Under the pieces are notes generated by a model that saw nothing but the letters and a program-made list of their open reading frames with translations, had not been told where the DNA came from and ran no database searches. A stretch of 57,500 bases of DNA from Diphasiastrum complanatum (taxonomy: Eukaryota; Streptophyta; Lycopodiopsida; Lycopodiales; Lycopodiaceae): NCBI GenBank assembly GCA_029204225.1, contig CM055100.1, forward strand, positions 23,566,606 to 23,624,105, in the 5' to 3' direction. This document shows, one piece after another, positions 21,803 to 33,809 of this stretch (position 1 is its first letter; each line of letters starts with the position of its first letter). A program made the position numbers and the translations under genes.

Positions 21803-22167
21803 ATGCTGATGATTACTTTGAGATATGCAGAGGCTTGTCAATCAAATCAAACTAAATATCCATCTTTGATCAAAATGATTAGTTGATAATAACGACCACA
21901 ATCAATATAGGGGTTAAAGCTGAAGCATCTGTGGTTTCAGATTATAAAAAAACTCTTCCTCGTTCTATAATCATCTCTGATTCTCTTCCATCTACATTTC
22001 TAGTTAATCAATTAACTCTACTCGATGTTCTATTATATTTAATAAATAATGCAAGTTATATTTCATTTAATGATATAGAACATGTTTTGAATTTGAGAGA
22101 GGATGAAATCCTCTCAATTTTTGCTCAAAATTTATCAGAATTTTTTGATATTGTTGATTACACATAT

Positions 22168-22903
22168 TGTGAAGAATTGAAAAAGATTATCTATGTTAGA
22201 TATAGGGTCTTATGTTTTTTACATCAAGCATCTAGGTGTAGGATGTTGATAGGAATAAATTTGGCATAGATGGCAAATTATGCATTTCCACTTGTAATGC
22301 CACTATTGAGCCAAAATAGAGTAAGAGGCTAAACACTTGCTAATTAGAGTGTAGACAAGTGTAGAGATTTTGTTTGATGAATTCCAAGAGGTCCAATAGG
22401 ATATAGAGGTGGAACCTTGTGAGGTCCAATAGGAAATTGAGGTGTGCTTGAATATAGTCCAATAGAATTAGTAGGTGCATAGATCAATGATCCAATAGGA
22501 TCAAGAGGTGACAAAATGTGATCCAATCATAGTTAAGCATAGTGGTAGCTCGTGGACCTACTAGTATCATTGTACTCCTCATTTTGAAATTAATTGATTT
22601 GGTGATTTCATGGATTTTGTGAGTTTTTGGATTTCTAGCTTTCTCTCTCTACCCGAGAGCTCTTGATGCATTTTCTCTCTCTACCCGAGGAGAGCAGCTT
22701 GTTTTTACTTAGATTATTTTTTGAATACTTCCCACACGTGTGAGTGAGGGTTGGAAGTGATTGAATGCATGTAGTAGTGTGTTTTTGCCATAGGATTCAA
22801 GATTGATCTTGAATCTCAATCTAGTCTTGATCTTGGTGCATCTACACACCTTAGGAGATCACAAGTACATGTAGTGGACAGTCCACACGTGTGAAAATCA
22901 ACA
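22168..22903 (+). repeat. Family 2 5' LTR
   Basis: It runs from TGTGAAGAATTG to GTGAAAATCAACA. Inside are four evenly spaced CCAAT boxes, two copies of CTCTCTACCCGAG about 30 bp apart, and two CACACGTGTG palindromes (22733 and 22884). Confidence 0.97.
22392..22499 (+). promoter_or_regulatory. Array of four CCAAT boxes at 33-bp spacing in the LTR
   Basis: TCCAATAG begins at 22392, 22425, 22458 and 22491, exactly 33 bp apart. The same four lie in the 3' LTR (27894, 27927, 27960, 27993) and inverted in the related solo LTR (45971, 46004, 46037, 46070). The array is in the upstream part of the LTR, where promoter elements are expected. CCAAT boxes bind NF-Y. Confidence 0.7.
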
Positions 22904-22915
22904 TGGTATCAGAGC
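22904..22915 (+). other. Primer binding site of family 2
   Basis: TGGTATCAGAGC directly follows the 5' LTR. It is the exact complement expected for initiator tRNA-Met. The leader 22916-23659 has no gene. Confidence 0.95.
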
Positions 22916-23659
22916 CTACCTAAGGTTACCATGCATTTTGATCCATCTAAGTGAAAAATTTTCATCAATCTTGAGCTAGAAGTTGTCAAGGCCCATTTTC
23001 CTAGCTATCTTGTTCAATCTTGGATCAAAAGAGATCAAAAGGACATTGATTGGGTCTGACCTGGTACTGTACAGAATCAGGTGCTCAGACACGTGTGAGG
23101 AATATCCAATTTCAGTTTGGAAGTTCTCTCTCATGTTTGATCCATTTATCTTGCTTGATAGCTTATTTTGAAGCTATTTTTGTCTAATTTCTGTTGCAAT
23201 CAGTTTCATTCCATTTGGTTGAGCCAATCAAAAGTTATAAGCTTTTGAAGAGGGTTAGGTAGGGCACCTAGACCTGGGTGGACACATTTGGTTTGGTCAA
23301 GAGATTGCTTGGTTGATCCAAAATCACAGTTGTATGCTTGCCAATCTCATCTATATTTGATCTAGGCACTGTTTTGAGATCATAGCCATTTTGTTTCATG
23401 CAATATCATTGTATTTGAGTCAAATTTGGTTTCTTAGTGTATTTCACACGTGCTAAGAGTGTTGGATCCTAACTTTGCCTATACTCCATCATTTGATGTG
23501 AAATAGATCTTGTTTTAGAGAGATTTGTGTAGCTAGTGAGAATCAATTCACAAATTGTTGTAAGATCTTTCATAGGAGGAGATAGTACTCAATTATTGGA
23601 TCCTATTGAAAGTGTGTAATAACATTTATTGTTCATCATCTGAGTTTTCTTCACTTCAA

Positions 23660-26600
23660 ATGTCTTCAATGGGTTCATGCTTGTTGGAACCAAGTGAAAG
23701 ATTGACCACTTCAAATTATTCAATTTGGAAAATGAGGATGGAGTCCATCCTGATCCTTTAAGACGTGATGGACATAGTTCTTGGCCTTGAAGAAGAACCA
23801 CAAGTTCTTCAAGAGGTTCAAAAATACAAAAAGAGAGCTAGGATGGCTCTCCACTACATTAAGATGAATGTCTCTAATGAGATATCGAGGGAGATAGGTA
23901 CTTGTACAACAGCCAAAGAAGCTTGGGATTGTCTCAAGACTATCTATGAGGCTAAGAATACTTCTAGGCTTCTCACTCTTAGGAATCAAATCTTTCAAAG
24001 TAGCCAAAAGAGTGATGAGAGTGCATCTAGTTATGTTTTGAGAGTAAAAGATATTCATAGAGAGCTTGCTTGTATTGGTGATTCCATCAATCAAAATGAG
24101 CTAGTTCAAGTCATTCTCAATGGCTTGAGAAGTGAATTTGATAATCTTGTCCAATCCTATGCCATTAAGGAGGAGCTACCAAGTTTGGAGGCTCTCCAAA
24201 GTGTGCTAATTTCAGAAGAATCAAGACAAGAGTATAAGCTCTTGAGGATGGACAAGCTTTCTCTCACTCATAATGATGGCAAAGCTCTTTTTGCCAAGGA
24301 TAAGCACAAAGAGAGGAGCAAGAACCAACATCAACAATCCTCAAGCAAGGACAAAGTCAAATCCAAAGACAAAGATGAGGAGGAAGATGATTCCTCTAAT
24401 GCTTCATCATCCAAGCTCAAGAAGAAGAAGAAGATCAAGTGCTTTTATTGTGGCAAGAAAGGTCATTATGCCACCAATTGCTTCAAAAAGAAGAATCAAC
24501 TCAAGCAAGCCAATATTACCAATGAGAAGGAAGACATTATTGCAAGTGATGGAGAGGGATATCTTATGGTCTCTAGTTTCTCATCTACTCCTTTCAAGAA
24601 GGACGACCTATGGTATATTGATAGTGGAGCCTCTTCACATATGTGTAGCTCCAAGGACTCTTTCTCTTCTATTGCACCTTATGATGGAGTGAAGAAATCA
24701 ATATACACTGCAAATGATTTTGAATGCCCTATTGAAGGCATAGGGAACATTCCCTTGAAGCTTGCATCCTCTAAAGTTCTTTCTCTCTCTAGAGTTCTTT
24801 ATGTACCTAAGCTTACCAAGAATCTTATTAGTGTTGGCCAATTGCTTGATAATGGCCTTGATGTAAAATTCAATGTTGATACTTGCACTATCAAGAAGAA
24901 TGATGAGATACTTGCATTAGGATCTAGATTTGGTGGCATCTATAAACTAGATCCAAATGAGTATGTGAATGCTTGTAATGTTGCTCTTGTGAACAAGCTC
25001 TCTATGGAGGAATTATGGCATAGGAGGTTGGGACATCCCAACGACAAATCCATGCTCTCTATGATCAAAGAATCCAAAGCTATTGGCTTGCCAAAGTCAT
25101 TCTCCAAGAAGATCAAGCCTTGTGAGGCTTGTGCTATTGCTAAATCTCACAAAAAGCCATTTACAAGATCTTCTATCAAAAGCAAGCATCCTTTGGAGTT
25201 AATCCACTCGGATGTGCATTTCTCATCAACTACAAGCAAGGGAGGAGCCACTTGTTTTGTTACTTTCATTGATGATTACACAAGATTCACTTGGATATAT
25301 CTTCTTGCTTCAAAATCTATGGTGTTTGATCATTTCCTTATTTTCAAAGCTTAAGTAGAGAAGCAATTCTCATTCAAGATTAAAGCTCTTAGAAGTGATG
25401 GAGGTGGTGAATATATCTCCAATAAATTTCAAGATTTTTGTGAGGTTGAAGGCATTAAAAGAGAGTTTTCTTGTGCCTACTCTCCATCTCAAAATGGAGT
25501 GGCCGAGAGAAAGAATAGATCTCTATGTGAATGTGCAAAATCTATGAGAATTGAGGCATCTTTGCCCAAAGATTTTTGGGGAGAAGCCATTAATTGTGCA
25601 AATTATCTTTGCAATAGGCTCCCACATATAGCTCTTGGAGGAAAGTCACCATATGAAATCTTATTTTTGAAGAAGCCTAAGGTTGATCACCTTAGAGTTT
25701 TTGGATGCTTATGCTTTGTCCATATTCCCTTGGAAACAAGGAAGAAGGAAGATCCTAGTGCATGCAAAGGGATCATGGTTGGATACTCATCCACCAAGAA
25801 GGCCTATAGAGTCTTTATACTCTCTACTTCTCAAGTTATTGAAAGTAGAGATGTTGTCTTTCATGAAGATCAACACTCATCATTTGAAGAGGCCGAGATC
25901 AAGAAATCTATGGATGCATCATCAATTATTGATTTTGAAGACAATCATGATGTGATGGGGTCGAGATTTGAAGAAGACTCTCCTCGGATTTTTTCACCAA
26001 GAAGATCCATGAGAGATAGATCCGAGCCTAAGAGGCTCTCATATGTTGACAAAGGCAAACAAGTGGATCTTGATTCCACTAATTATGTTTTTTATGTCTC
26101 TCATGAAGAGCCAAAGAATGTACAAGAGGCACTCAATACCAAGGAGTGGTATGATGCCATGAAGCAAGAGTATGATGCATTGATCACCAACAATACTTGG
26201 GAGCTTGTGGATCCTCCTTCCAACAAGCATGTGATTGGTTGCAAGTGGGTATTTCGGATCAAGTTCAATCATGATGGCACCATCAACTAGCATAAAGCAA
26301 GATTATGTGCCAAAGGATTTGCTCAAATCCATGGTCTTGATTATGAGGAGACCTTTGCACGCGTTGCAAAGATGGTGACAATAAGAATTCTTATTTCTCT
26401 TGCTTGTTTTTTCAAGTGGAAGGTGTTCCAATTAGATGTATCCAATGCTTTTCTAAATGGTTATCTTGAGGAGGAGATCTATATGGAACAACCTCAAGGA
26501 TTCATCAAGGATGAGTCCAAAGTGTGCTTGCTCTTCAAAAGACTTTATGGACTCAAGCAAGCACCAAGATCATGGTATTCAAGACTTAACTCTTTTCTTA

Positions 26601-27649
26601 TCTCACTAGGATTTACTCTTAGTGACTATGATCCTTCCATGTATCTAAAGTTTGTTGATAGCAATATTGTCATTCTTCTAATTTATGTTGATGACATTAT
26701 TCTTTGTGGAAGTTGTATCAAGCTAGTTGATGAAACCAAGCTAGCACTTGGATGTGAGTTTAAAATGCAAGATCTAGGAGAGATACATTACATCCTAGGC
26801 CTAGAAATTGATTTTTATGAAAATCATGTCTTTATATGCCAATCTAGATATGCTCACTCTATGTTGAAAAAATTCCATATGGAAAATTCTAAGAGCATAG
26901 ATACTCCAATGGAGCAAATTGTAAAAGATCCTAATAAAGGTGATGAAAGATCCTTTGAGGACATCACACTTTTTAGGAGTCTTGTAGGCTCCTTGATTTG
27001 GCTTACCATTACTAGGCCCGATCTTAGTTTTTGTGTGCACAAATTGAGTCAATTTATGCAAGAACCTAAGATCCATCATTGGAAGATGGCCAAGAGGATT
27101 TTAAGATATGTATCTTCATCTTGTGATTATGGTCTACTCTATAAAAGTGAAGATCTATCCATTATTGGCTACTCGGATTCGGACTTTGCAAGTGACAAGA
27201 TGGATCGAAAGTCTATTAGTGCATACACTATCTTTCTTGGAGGCAATCTAATATCTTGGCTTTCCAAAAAGCAAGATACTATATCTCTCTCTTCATGTGA
27301 GGCCGAGTACAAAGCACTCACTACAACTACCAAAGAAGTGCTTTGGATCAAGAGGTTATTAATGGAACTAAAGTGCATCAAGGAGGATGATCTACCAATG
27401 ATCAAGTGTGATAACATCTCAGCCCAAGCTCTTGCCAATAGTCCCATATTTCATGCAAGAAGCAAGCACATAGAAGTGGCACACCATTTTGTGAGAGAAA
27501 AGCTTATTGGAGGAGAAATCTATTTGGAGCATGTCAACTCGTCCTCTTGTATTGCCGATCTACTCACCAAGCCTTTGAGCAAAAGTGCTTTCATCAAGCA
27601 TAGATCTAATCTTGGAGTTATATTAAGATCAATGCTCAAATCTTCATAG
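23660..27649 (+). pseudogene. Family 2 gag-pol polyprotein with three in-frame stops
   Basis: One frame of 1330 codons runs from the ATG at 23660 (MSSMGSCLLEPSERLTTSNY) to the TAG at 27647. It has no frameshift but stops at 23759 (TAA), 25352 (TAA) and 26288 (TAG). Order: gag; zinc knuckle CFYCGKKGHYATNC (about 24443); protease YIDSGASSHM (about 24614); integrase HRRLGHP...CEACAIAKSH, HSDVHF, FIDDYTRFTW, RSDGGGEY and [33 protein letters not shown] and IYVDDIIL (about 26683); RNase H SDSDFAS, SSCEAEYKAL, CDNISAQAL and HARSKHIEV. All domains are full length. One integrase residue in the GGGEY block is G where relatives have N. With three stops it probably depends on proteins from other copies. 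Confidence 0.95.
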
Positions 27650-27655
27650 ATAATT

Positions 27656-27668
27656 TTTTTAGGAGGAG
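27656..27668 (+). other. Polypurine tract of family 2
   Basis: T-rich sequence followed by AGGAGGAG abuts the TG of the 3' LTR, the expected start of plus-strand DNA synthesis. Confidence 0.85.
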
Positions 27669-28405
27669 TGTGAAGAATTGAAAAAGGTTATCTATGTTAG
27701 ATATAGGAGTCTTATGTTTTTTACATCAAGCATCTAGGTGTAGGATGTTGATAGGAATAAATTTGGCATAGATGGCAAATTATGCATTTCCACTTGTAAT
27801 GCCACTATTGAGCCAAAATAGAGTAAGAGGCTAAACACTTGCTAATTAGAGTGTAGACAAGTGTAAAGTTTTTGTTTGATGAATTCCAAGAGGTCCAATA
27901 GGATATAGAGGTGGAACCTTGTGAGGTCCAATAGGAAATTGAGGTGTGCTTGAATATAGTCCAATAGAATTAAGAGGTGCATAGATCAATGATCCAATAG
28001 GATCAAGAGGTGACAAAATGTGATCCAATCATAGTTAAGCATAGTGGTAGCTCGTGGACCTACTAGTATCATTGTACTCCTCATTTTGAAATGAATTGAT
28101 TTGGTGATTTCATGGATTTTGTGAGTTTTTGGATTTCTAGCTTTCTCTCTCTACCCGAGAGCTCTTGATGTATTTTCTCTCTCTACCCGAGGAGAGCAGC
28201 TTGTTTTTACTTAGATTATTTTTTTAATACTTCCCACACGTGTGAGTGAGAGTTGGAAGTGATTGAATGCATGTAGTAGTGTGTTTTTGCCATAGGATTC
28301 AAGATTGATCTTGAATCTCAATCTAGTCTTGATCTTGGTGCATCTACACACCTTAGGAGATCACAAGTACATGTAGTGGACAATCCACACGTGTGAAAAT
28401 CAACA
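27669..28405 (+). repeat. Family 2 3' LTR
   Basis: It is the same repeat as the 5' LTR, with one extra base near its start and about ten substitutions. The CCAAT array and both palindromes are kept. Confidence 0.97.
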
Positions 28406-29240
28406 CATATGATGACCTTGAAAGTGAGATAGATTATGATAAACATGGCAATTGGAAATCTGGCAATGAGGCCTTGGAGGCCATGATTGAAAAATCTAAA
28501 GCCTATGAAAAAAATTTGTCTACAGAGGAGGAATTTTTGGAATTCCAAAAAAATATCTCCCAAGGCCTAGATATTTCCCCTCCGGAAATGTAGAGGCCAT
28601 TGGAGGACATGACATTAGCAGAGCAAACGTCATTGAATACGATGATTATGATCTGGTACGTAGATATTATATTGGTATTGATATTGTTTAGTTTTCTTAT
28701 TTCAAACATTGTGTTAAAGTATGAGTTTGCAGTGTTATGTATCATTCTAAATTTATTTTCTTTACTCGTTTATAGGATGCTATTGAAATAGATGCCTTTT
28801 GGTATGAGACATGGAGGCGTCCGAGGTGTATCAGTCGAGAGAAAGGATGTGTCTCTATCTCATTATTTGAAAAACTTTCAAAATAATGAGATTTGTATAT
28901 ATCATTCATCGTTTAATCCATATGCAACCATTGTCATTATGGCCATCAAATCATTATCAGTTTGTTTAGGAGGCCATAAGTACGCAAGAGAAACATATAA
29001 AATAATTTTTGTGAAAAGGGTGGCTATTAAAATATTGGGTTATACTCCCAATGAGACTACAAAAAGATCATTTGCAATGGCCCTTTATTCGGGATACATT
29101 GATATGAGCAAAAGGACAAATTTAGAATTTTTGGATCCCTATGAAAGGAGATTATTCCTTCATGACAATACCATCCATCTGAATCTTGAAGAGGATGATG
29201 ATGATAATTAAACAATTTTCTTTAATAGGTTTTTGATATA

Positions 29241-30130
29241 TTACAAGGGTCTCTTTTTTGTTATAAATTTGAATGCCTTTCGAAAAATTGTAATACTTGG
29301 CGAGTTTTTAGCTTTATATCTAAATTGTGCTCTTCTATAAAACCACTGAAAAAGTTGAACTAGATATTTATTTCTTGAATTGTGTCCTCCATGATTTGTT
29401 GCTCTATGAAATGCTCCCCTTGCTTGCCAATGAGATTTTTCCATGCCTTGTGATGACCAGATACTTAAGCTCCCATATTCCTTTGCAAAATAAGTTGCAT
29501 GATGAAGAAGGATGTGTTGCAAACAATAGTTTTGACTAGTTACATCAGTAGAAACAAATATAAGTCTGGATGAAAAAAGTACCAAATAATGATATAGATT
29601 AGCACCATGTAATGAGTAACATTGTCTTTTTTCCAACAATCATGTATAGATTTTACACATGTGGTGCAATGATTTTGCAAAGTCCTCATATCTTCTGATG
29701 ATAGGTTTTTTCACCTGATAACACCTATGAGTTTGGCTAAGTTGGTCCCTTGTCCCTTTTCCAGTCGATTATTTCCTTCTAGTGTCCATGTGGCTTGAAC
29801 AATTTCTTTCCAAATTTCGTATCTGACACTTGATTCTTTGCATGTGTGATTGGATAAGAATCTTCGTGCTTTAGCACCTCCAATTGATGGCTTATTAGGA
29901 ACGTTTTTTTTTTTCTCGGAGAGTCTTGTCACTTTTTTCAATCGTGACATTCCTTTTATGTAGTCCTGCATTTGACAGAACTATTTTCAACCTCCTTATT
30001 GTTGCTTTAGCCACAGACTCTGGTTTATGATTCCATGCTAGTAGAATATGCATGTAAATAAGTTTTTCAATAATTTGTTTTCTAACTTTGATTCAGTTTA
30101 TGAATCTATCTTGGATTGATGACATGACAA
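29241..30130 (-). pseudogene. Transposase-like gene (element X, locus X2)
   Basis: Reading the minus strand from about 30130: RKQIIEKLIYMHILLAWN, VLSNAGLHKRNVTIEKSDK, then after a frameshift beside a T homopolymer SIGGAKARRFLSNHTCKESS. After a short gap come CLQHILLHHATYFAKEYGSL, SQGMEKSHWQARGAFHRAT and LVQLFQWFYRRAQFR, ending at 29241. The first half matches 472-1124 and the end matches 1749-2045. The blocks H-x-L-x2-H ... YG.L ... QGMEK.H ... R.T.H, ending in a basic tail, resemble the C-terminus of uncharacterised transposase-like proteins known from animals. No catalytic acid triad can be confirmed because the N-terminal half is missing beyond the GA repeats. Confidence 0.5.
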
Positions 30131-30182
30131 GTCTCTATATATATGTTTTTAGATAATAGTAGCTGTCTCTGAATCTTTCTCA

Positions 30183-31350
<1,168 letters not shown>

Positions 31351-31958
31351 GCTTTCTACGCAGTAGAAGAGACTGTCCTCATGCCCGTTGGTAATGCAAA
31401 TCCAATTTTCTTTACAAAGGCATGAAAATTTATTCAGAAGCCTAGTTCCAACGGGCAGTACATGAAAGCCTTCGTTGTTGTCTCCAAAGTATCGGTTGGT
31501 GAGCCTGGATTTTCGATGGAGGATGTTGAAACTATAGGTGTGGTGCAAGCAATTATAATGTTTGAAACCATGTTGATTGAAAGGGTTGAATACATGACCC
31601 GGGGTTCTAATAGAGAAGAACGCCATTCTCTTCCATAGGATGAGCCAGCGTTTTCACCACAACGTCAAAAGATCGTTCTACTCACTATAACATTTTTCAG
31701 ATCGCTGCGATACTTGTCTGACCCAATTTGTATGAAGATATGCAAAAACTCTTGGAGGACCAATTGTATTTTGGCAAAAAAAATAGAGAAAAATACATTG
31801 AAGATGGTGTGGCGACAATTGTCAAGGAAACAACAGCTCTACACATTGTAAAGTTCTTGATTTCTTTAGAGAATGATCTGCCAGTAGATATGCAGTATGA
31901 CAAAGAGGCAATAAAGCACCTCTCCTCGTCTATTTACAAAAAGTTTGGCTATGATTGA
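31351..31958 (+). pseudogene. Unrecognised exon series, possibly element X
   Basis: After an acceptor-like TTTGCAG the frame reads AFYAVEETVLMPVGNANPIF, TGA, then NGQYMKAFVVVSKVSVGEPG, FSMEDVETIGVVQAIIMFE and a stop. After a second acceptor (TTTTTCAG at 31700) come NLYEDMQKLLEDQLYFGKKN, TALHIVKFLISLENDLPVD and HLSSSIYKKFGYD with a stop at 31956. The composition is protein-like, and the intron-like junctions resemble those in locus X2. I do not recognise any family, and three in-frame stops point to decay. Confidence 0.35.
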
Positions 31959-32097
31959 ATTAGAGCGGCTACAAGCAATAGCAGAAGCATATCATCTAAG
32001 CTGCAAATTGCCATACCACCCTCTTTAACACAATTTGTTGAAAAAAGAAAAGAAAAAATAAGTTAGAGACAAGTCATGCAGCAGCGCTGACACTTTT

Positions 32098-32904
32098 TTG
32101 AGATTTTTTTGCAAAGTGAAGACCTCCAAAGGAAATGAAGTGATTTGTTGTGGGGTCGATGAATCGAACTTCATGGCCCGTCCTTCATCTGCTTGGAAGA
32201 GTCTCACACTATACATTTTTGATAATATCGAGTCAATTAGTTCAAGTTACATCACTACATTGGTGCGACACTGTCTGGCCACCCTCATGGCAGAAGACAA
32301 AATGTGTGTTATTGTATTATTTTTGGAACAAAGTATTAAAGAGGAGCCAAGGGAAGGTTAATATCAATGCACGACATAAAACTCTCAATATTTGAGGGTT
32401 ATTACGAACTTGCTACCCCTCTAAAACAAGGTGGAGTGCAAATGCAAAAAATTGTAACATGTTCTATATGTCTTGTATAATGCTGATGCACCATGTGATC
32501 TGAACGTCTGTGTGCATAGTAAACTCAAATTTTTGAGTCTGTGTTTTGGAAACCAAGGGAAAGTGTCTAAAAAATTTGTGACTTGTAGCCCGACAACTAA
32601 AAACAGAGCAAAACATTGGGAAGACATCAACTCCATTGTTGAGTCTTTCTCTGCTCCTGAGTGATCGGTCTGCTTGTTCAGGTTATCTTACTGTGTGGCG
32701 CCGTTATTAAATGTCATGGGTCACAAACTTATATGCGTCAACACTCTGAAAAACATCGGGGTGACTAAGTCTTATCTCAATGTTGTAAGATCTTTGCAGT
32801 CGGGTTCTGAATGCCAGTCTTCTGGAGAACCGCAGTCGAGGGATGTGGGTCTTGACAATGTGGAATTAGATTTAGGTTCAGATAATACTTTTGGCAATGC
32901 GTAG
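32098..32904 (+). pseudogene. Unrecognised coding-like remnants
   Basis: Frames at 32098-32361 (KTSKGNEVICCGVDESNF), 32473-32664 (CVHSKLKFLSLCFGNQGK, then KKFVTCSPTTKNRAKHWED) and 32674-32904 look coding-like. The middle one faintly recalls a GRF-type zinc finger (C...GNQGK..KKFV.C...W), but the Cys spacing is not convincing. They may be further exons of element X. From 32905 to 33339 I see nothing. Confidence 0.25.
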
Positions 32905-33339
32905 ATGCATATCTTTTGTAATAGATTGTAAATGCCCCAGGCGGTAGGGGTTGTTACCGTCATATTCCACAATATAATAGACAAACTCATTTTCAAAACC
33001 AGTTGTTATGGATGTTTGTTCAATGTCTTATAAGAATATTTTCATTTGAATGTGAGATTCAAAATTAGTTGTGTTTGAATATTTTCATTTGAATGTGAGA
33101 TTCAAAATTAGTTTCAAAATATTGCATAAGATATTTGAATATATTCAGACACTAGTCATCATGTTGTGGCAGTTATACTGAAAGTATTGTCAATTTGAGT
33201 GATATTTTTATTGTTAGATGATACCAATTTAGATGGATGAATCAAAGTATTAATTATATCAAAAAAAATATTTAATTTGGTGTGCTGTAAATTCTTGAGT
33301 CCATTTCTAAAATGGAGTTTGGGAAAGTCCAAAATTAAT

Positions 33340-33535
33340 CGAGACAATGTTTTTCATTACCTCTTATAGTGAGCTTTACATTTGACTCCATTGGTGTATC
33401 ACAAGATTTATCATCTACCATATGAAATATTTTTAAAATAGAATTAGCATACTTCTCTTGAAAAATGAAAGTAGAATGAGAAGTTTCAAATACCTCTATT
33501 CCCAAGATATAATGCAAAAGACCAAGAAAATTCGA
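33340..33535 (-). pseudogene. Copia RT fragment (family 1)
   Basis: It reads MHYILGIEVFETSHSTFIF, QEKYANSILKIFHMVDD and MESNVKLTIRGNE, the RT region after the YVDD box. It repeats part of the 34553-34750 copy, so it is a second fragment and not its continuation. It is joined to LTR sequence at about 33536. Confidence 0.85.
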
Positions 33536-33806
33536 TCATTATTTCTCCACATTGGTACAACTATTCCAATTGCCCTAAAATTGCCCAAACTTCTTGGTAT
33601 ACTTCATCAAAAAACCTAGAAGTTCTAGTTTAGATCTGCAATGTATGAAATCTAGCCAATTAGAGTGAGTTGAAATCTAACCTCATCCATTTATCTACTT
33701 GTCCAAAATAGTACAAGCACTATTTAGGCCTTTATTGAAAAATATAAATCTATGTTGGCCACAAAATTGCCAAGTTAAATCAACTAAACCAGTTGAACTT
33801 TTCACA
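33536..33806 (-). repeat. Family 1 LTR, truncated
   Basis: On the minus strand it starts TGTGAAAAGTTCAACTGG at 33806, just after the purine tract GAAGAGGGCTCAG that follows RNase H. It resembles 36.96-37.11 kb and family 1 LTRs, and is cut off at about 33536. Confidence 0.7.
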
Positions 33807-33809
33807 CTG

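Larger units (their letters stand above)
22163..28410 (+). mobile_element. Complete family 2 Ty1/copia retrotransposon with TSD CATAT
   Basis: The element is 22168-28405 with a perfect 5-bp target duplication CATAT at 22163-22167 and 28406-28410. It has a 736-bp 5' LTR, primer site, a single-frame gag-pol, polypurine tract and a 737-bp 3' LTR. About ten differences separate the LTRs by eye, so it is fairly young. It is inserted in the coding part of an element X gene. Confidence 0.97.
21803..29211 (+). pseudogene. Unrecognised element X gene split by the family 2 retrotransposon
   Basis: A possible first exon starts at ATG 21803 (MLMITLRYAEACQSNQTKYP). The main frame begins after an acceptor-like ATAG at 21910 and runs GVKAEASVVSDYKK to DIVDYTY at 22167. 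There the retrotransposon is inserted; the frame resumes exactly in phase at 28411 with DDLESEIDYDKHGNWKSG. A frameshift near 28580 leads to NVIEYDDYDL, an intron (GTACGT at about 28656 to TTATAG at 28778) and a last exon with HYLKNFQNNEICIYHSS, GGHKYARETYKIIF and ALYSGYIDMSKRTNLEF, ending in an acidic tail before a TAA at 29209. I do not recognise the family. It is convergent with the transposase-like gene, whose stop is only about 30 bp away. Confidence 0.5.

Noticed and set aside
22344-22526. 60-codon minus-strand frame with repeated PIG motif, also at 27846-28028
   Set aside because: It comes from the 33-bp spaced CCAAT repeats within the LTR; 33 is divisible by three, which keeps the frame open. 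No sign of a gene.
23759-26290. Stop codon recoding to explain three open blocks of family 2 gag-pol
   Set aside because: The stops use TAA and TAG at positions where relatives have ordinary codons, and other copies have different stops; simple mutation is enough.
17513-30130. Naming the cluster a Polinton/Maverick or a known virus family
   Set aside because: A protease of the right type is present, but I find no protein-primed DNA polymerase, retroviral-type integrase belonging to it, packaging ATPase or capsid gene. The name would go beyond the evidence.
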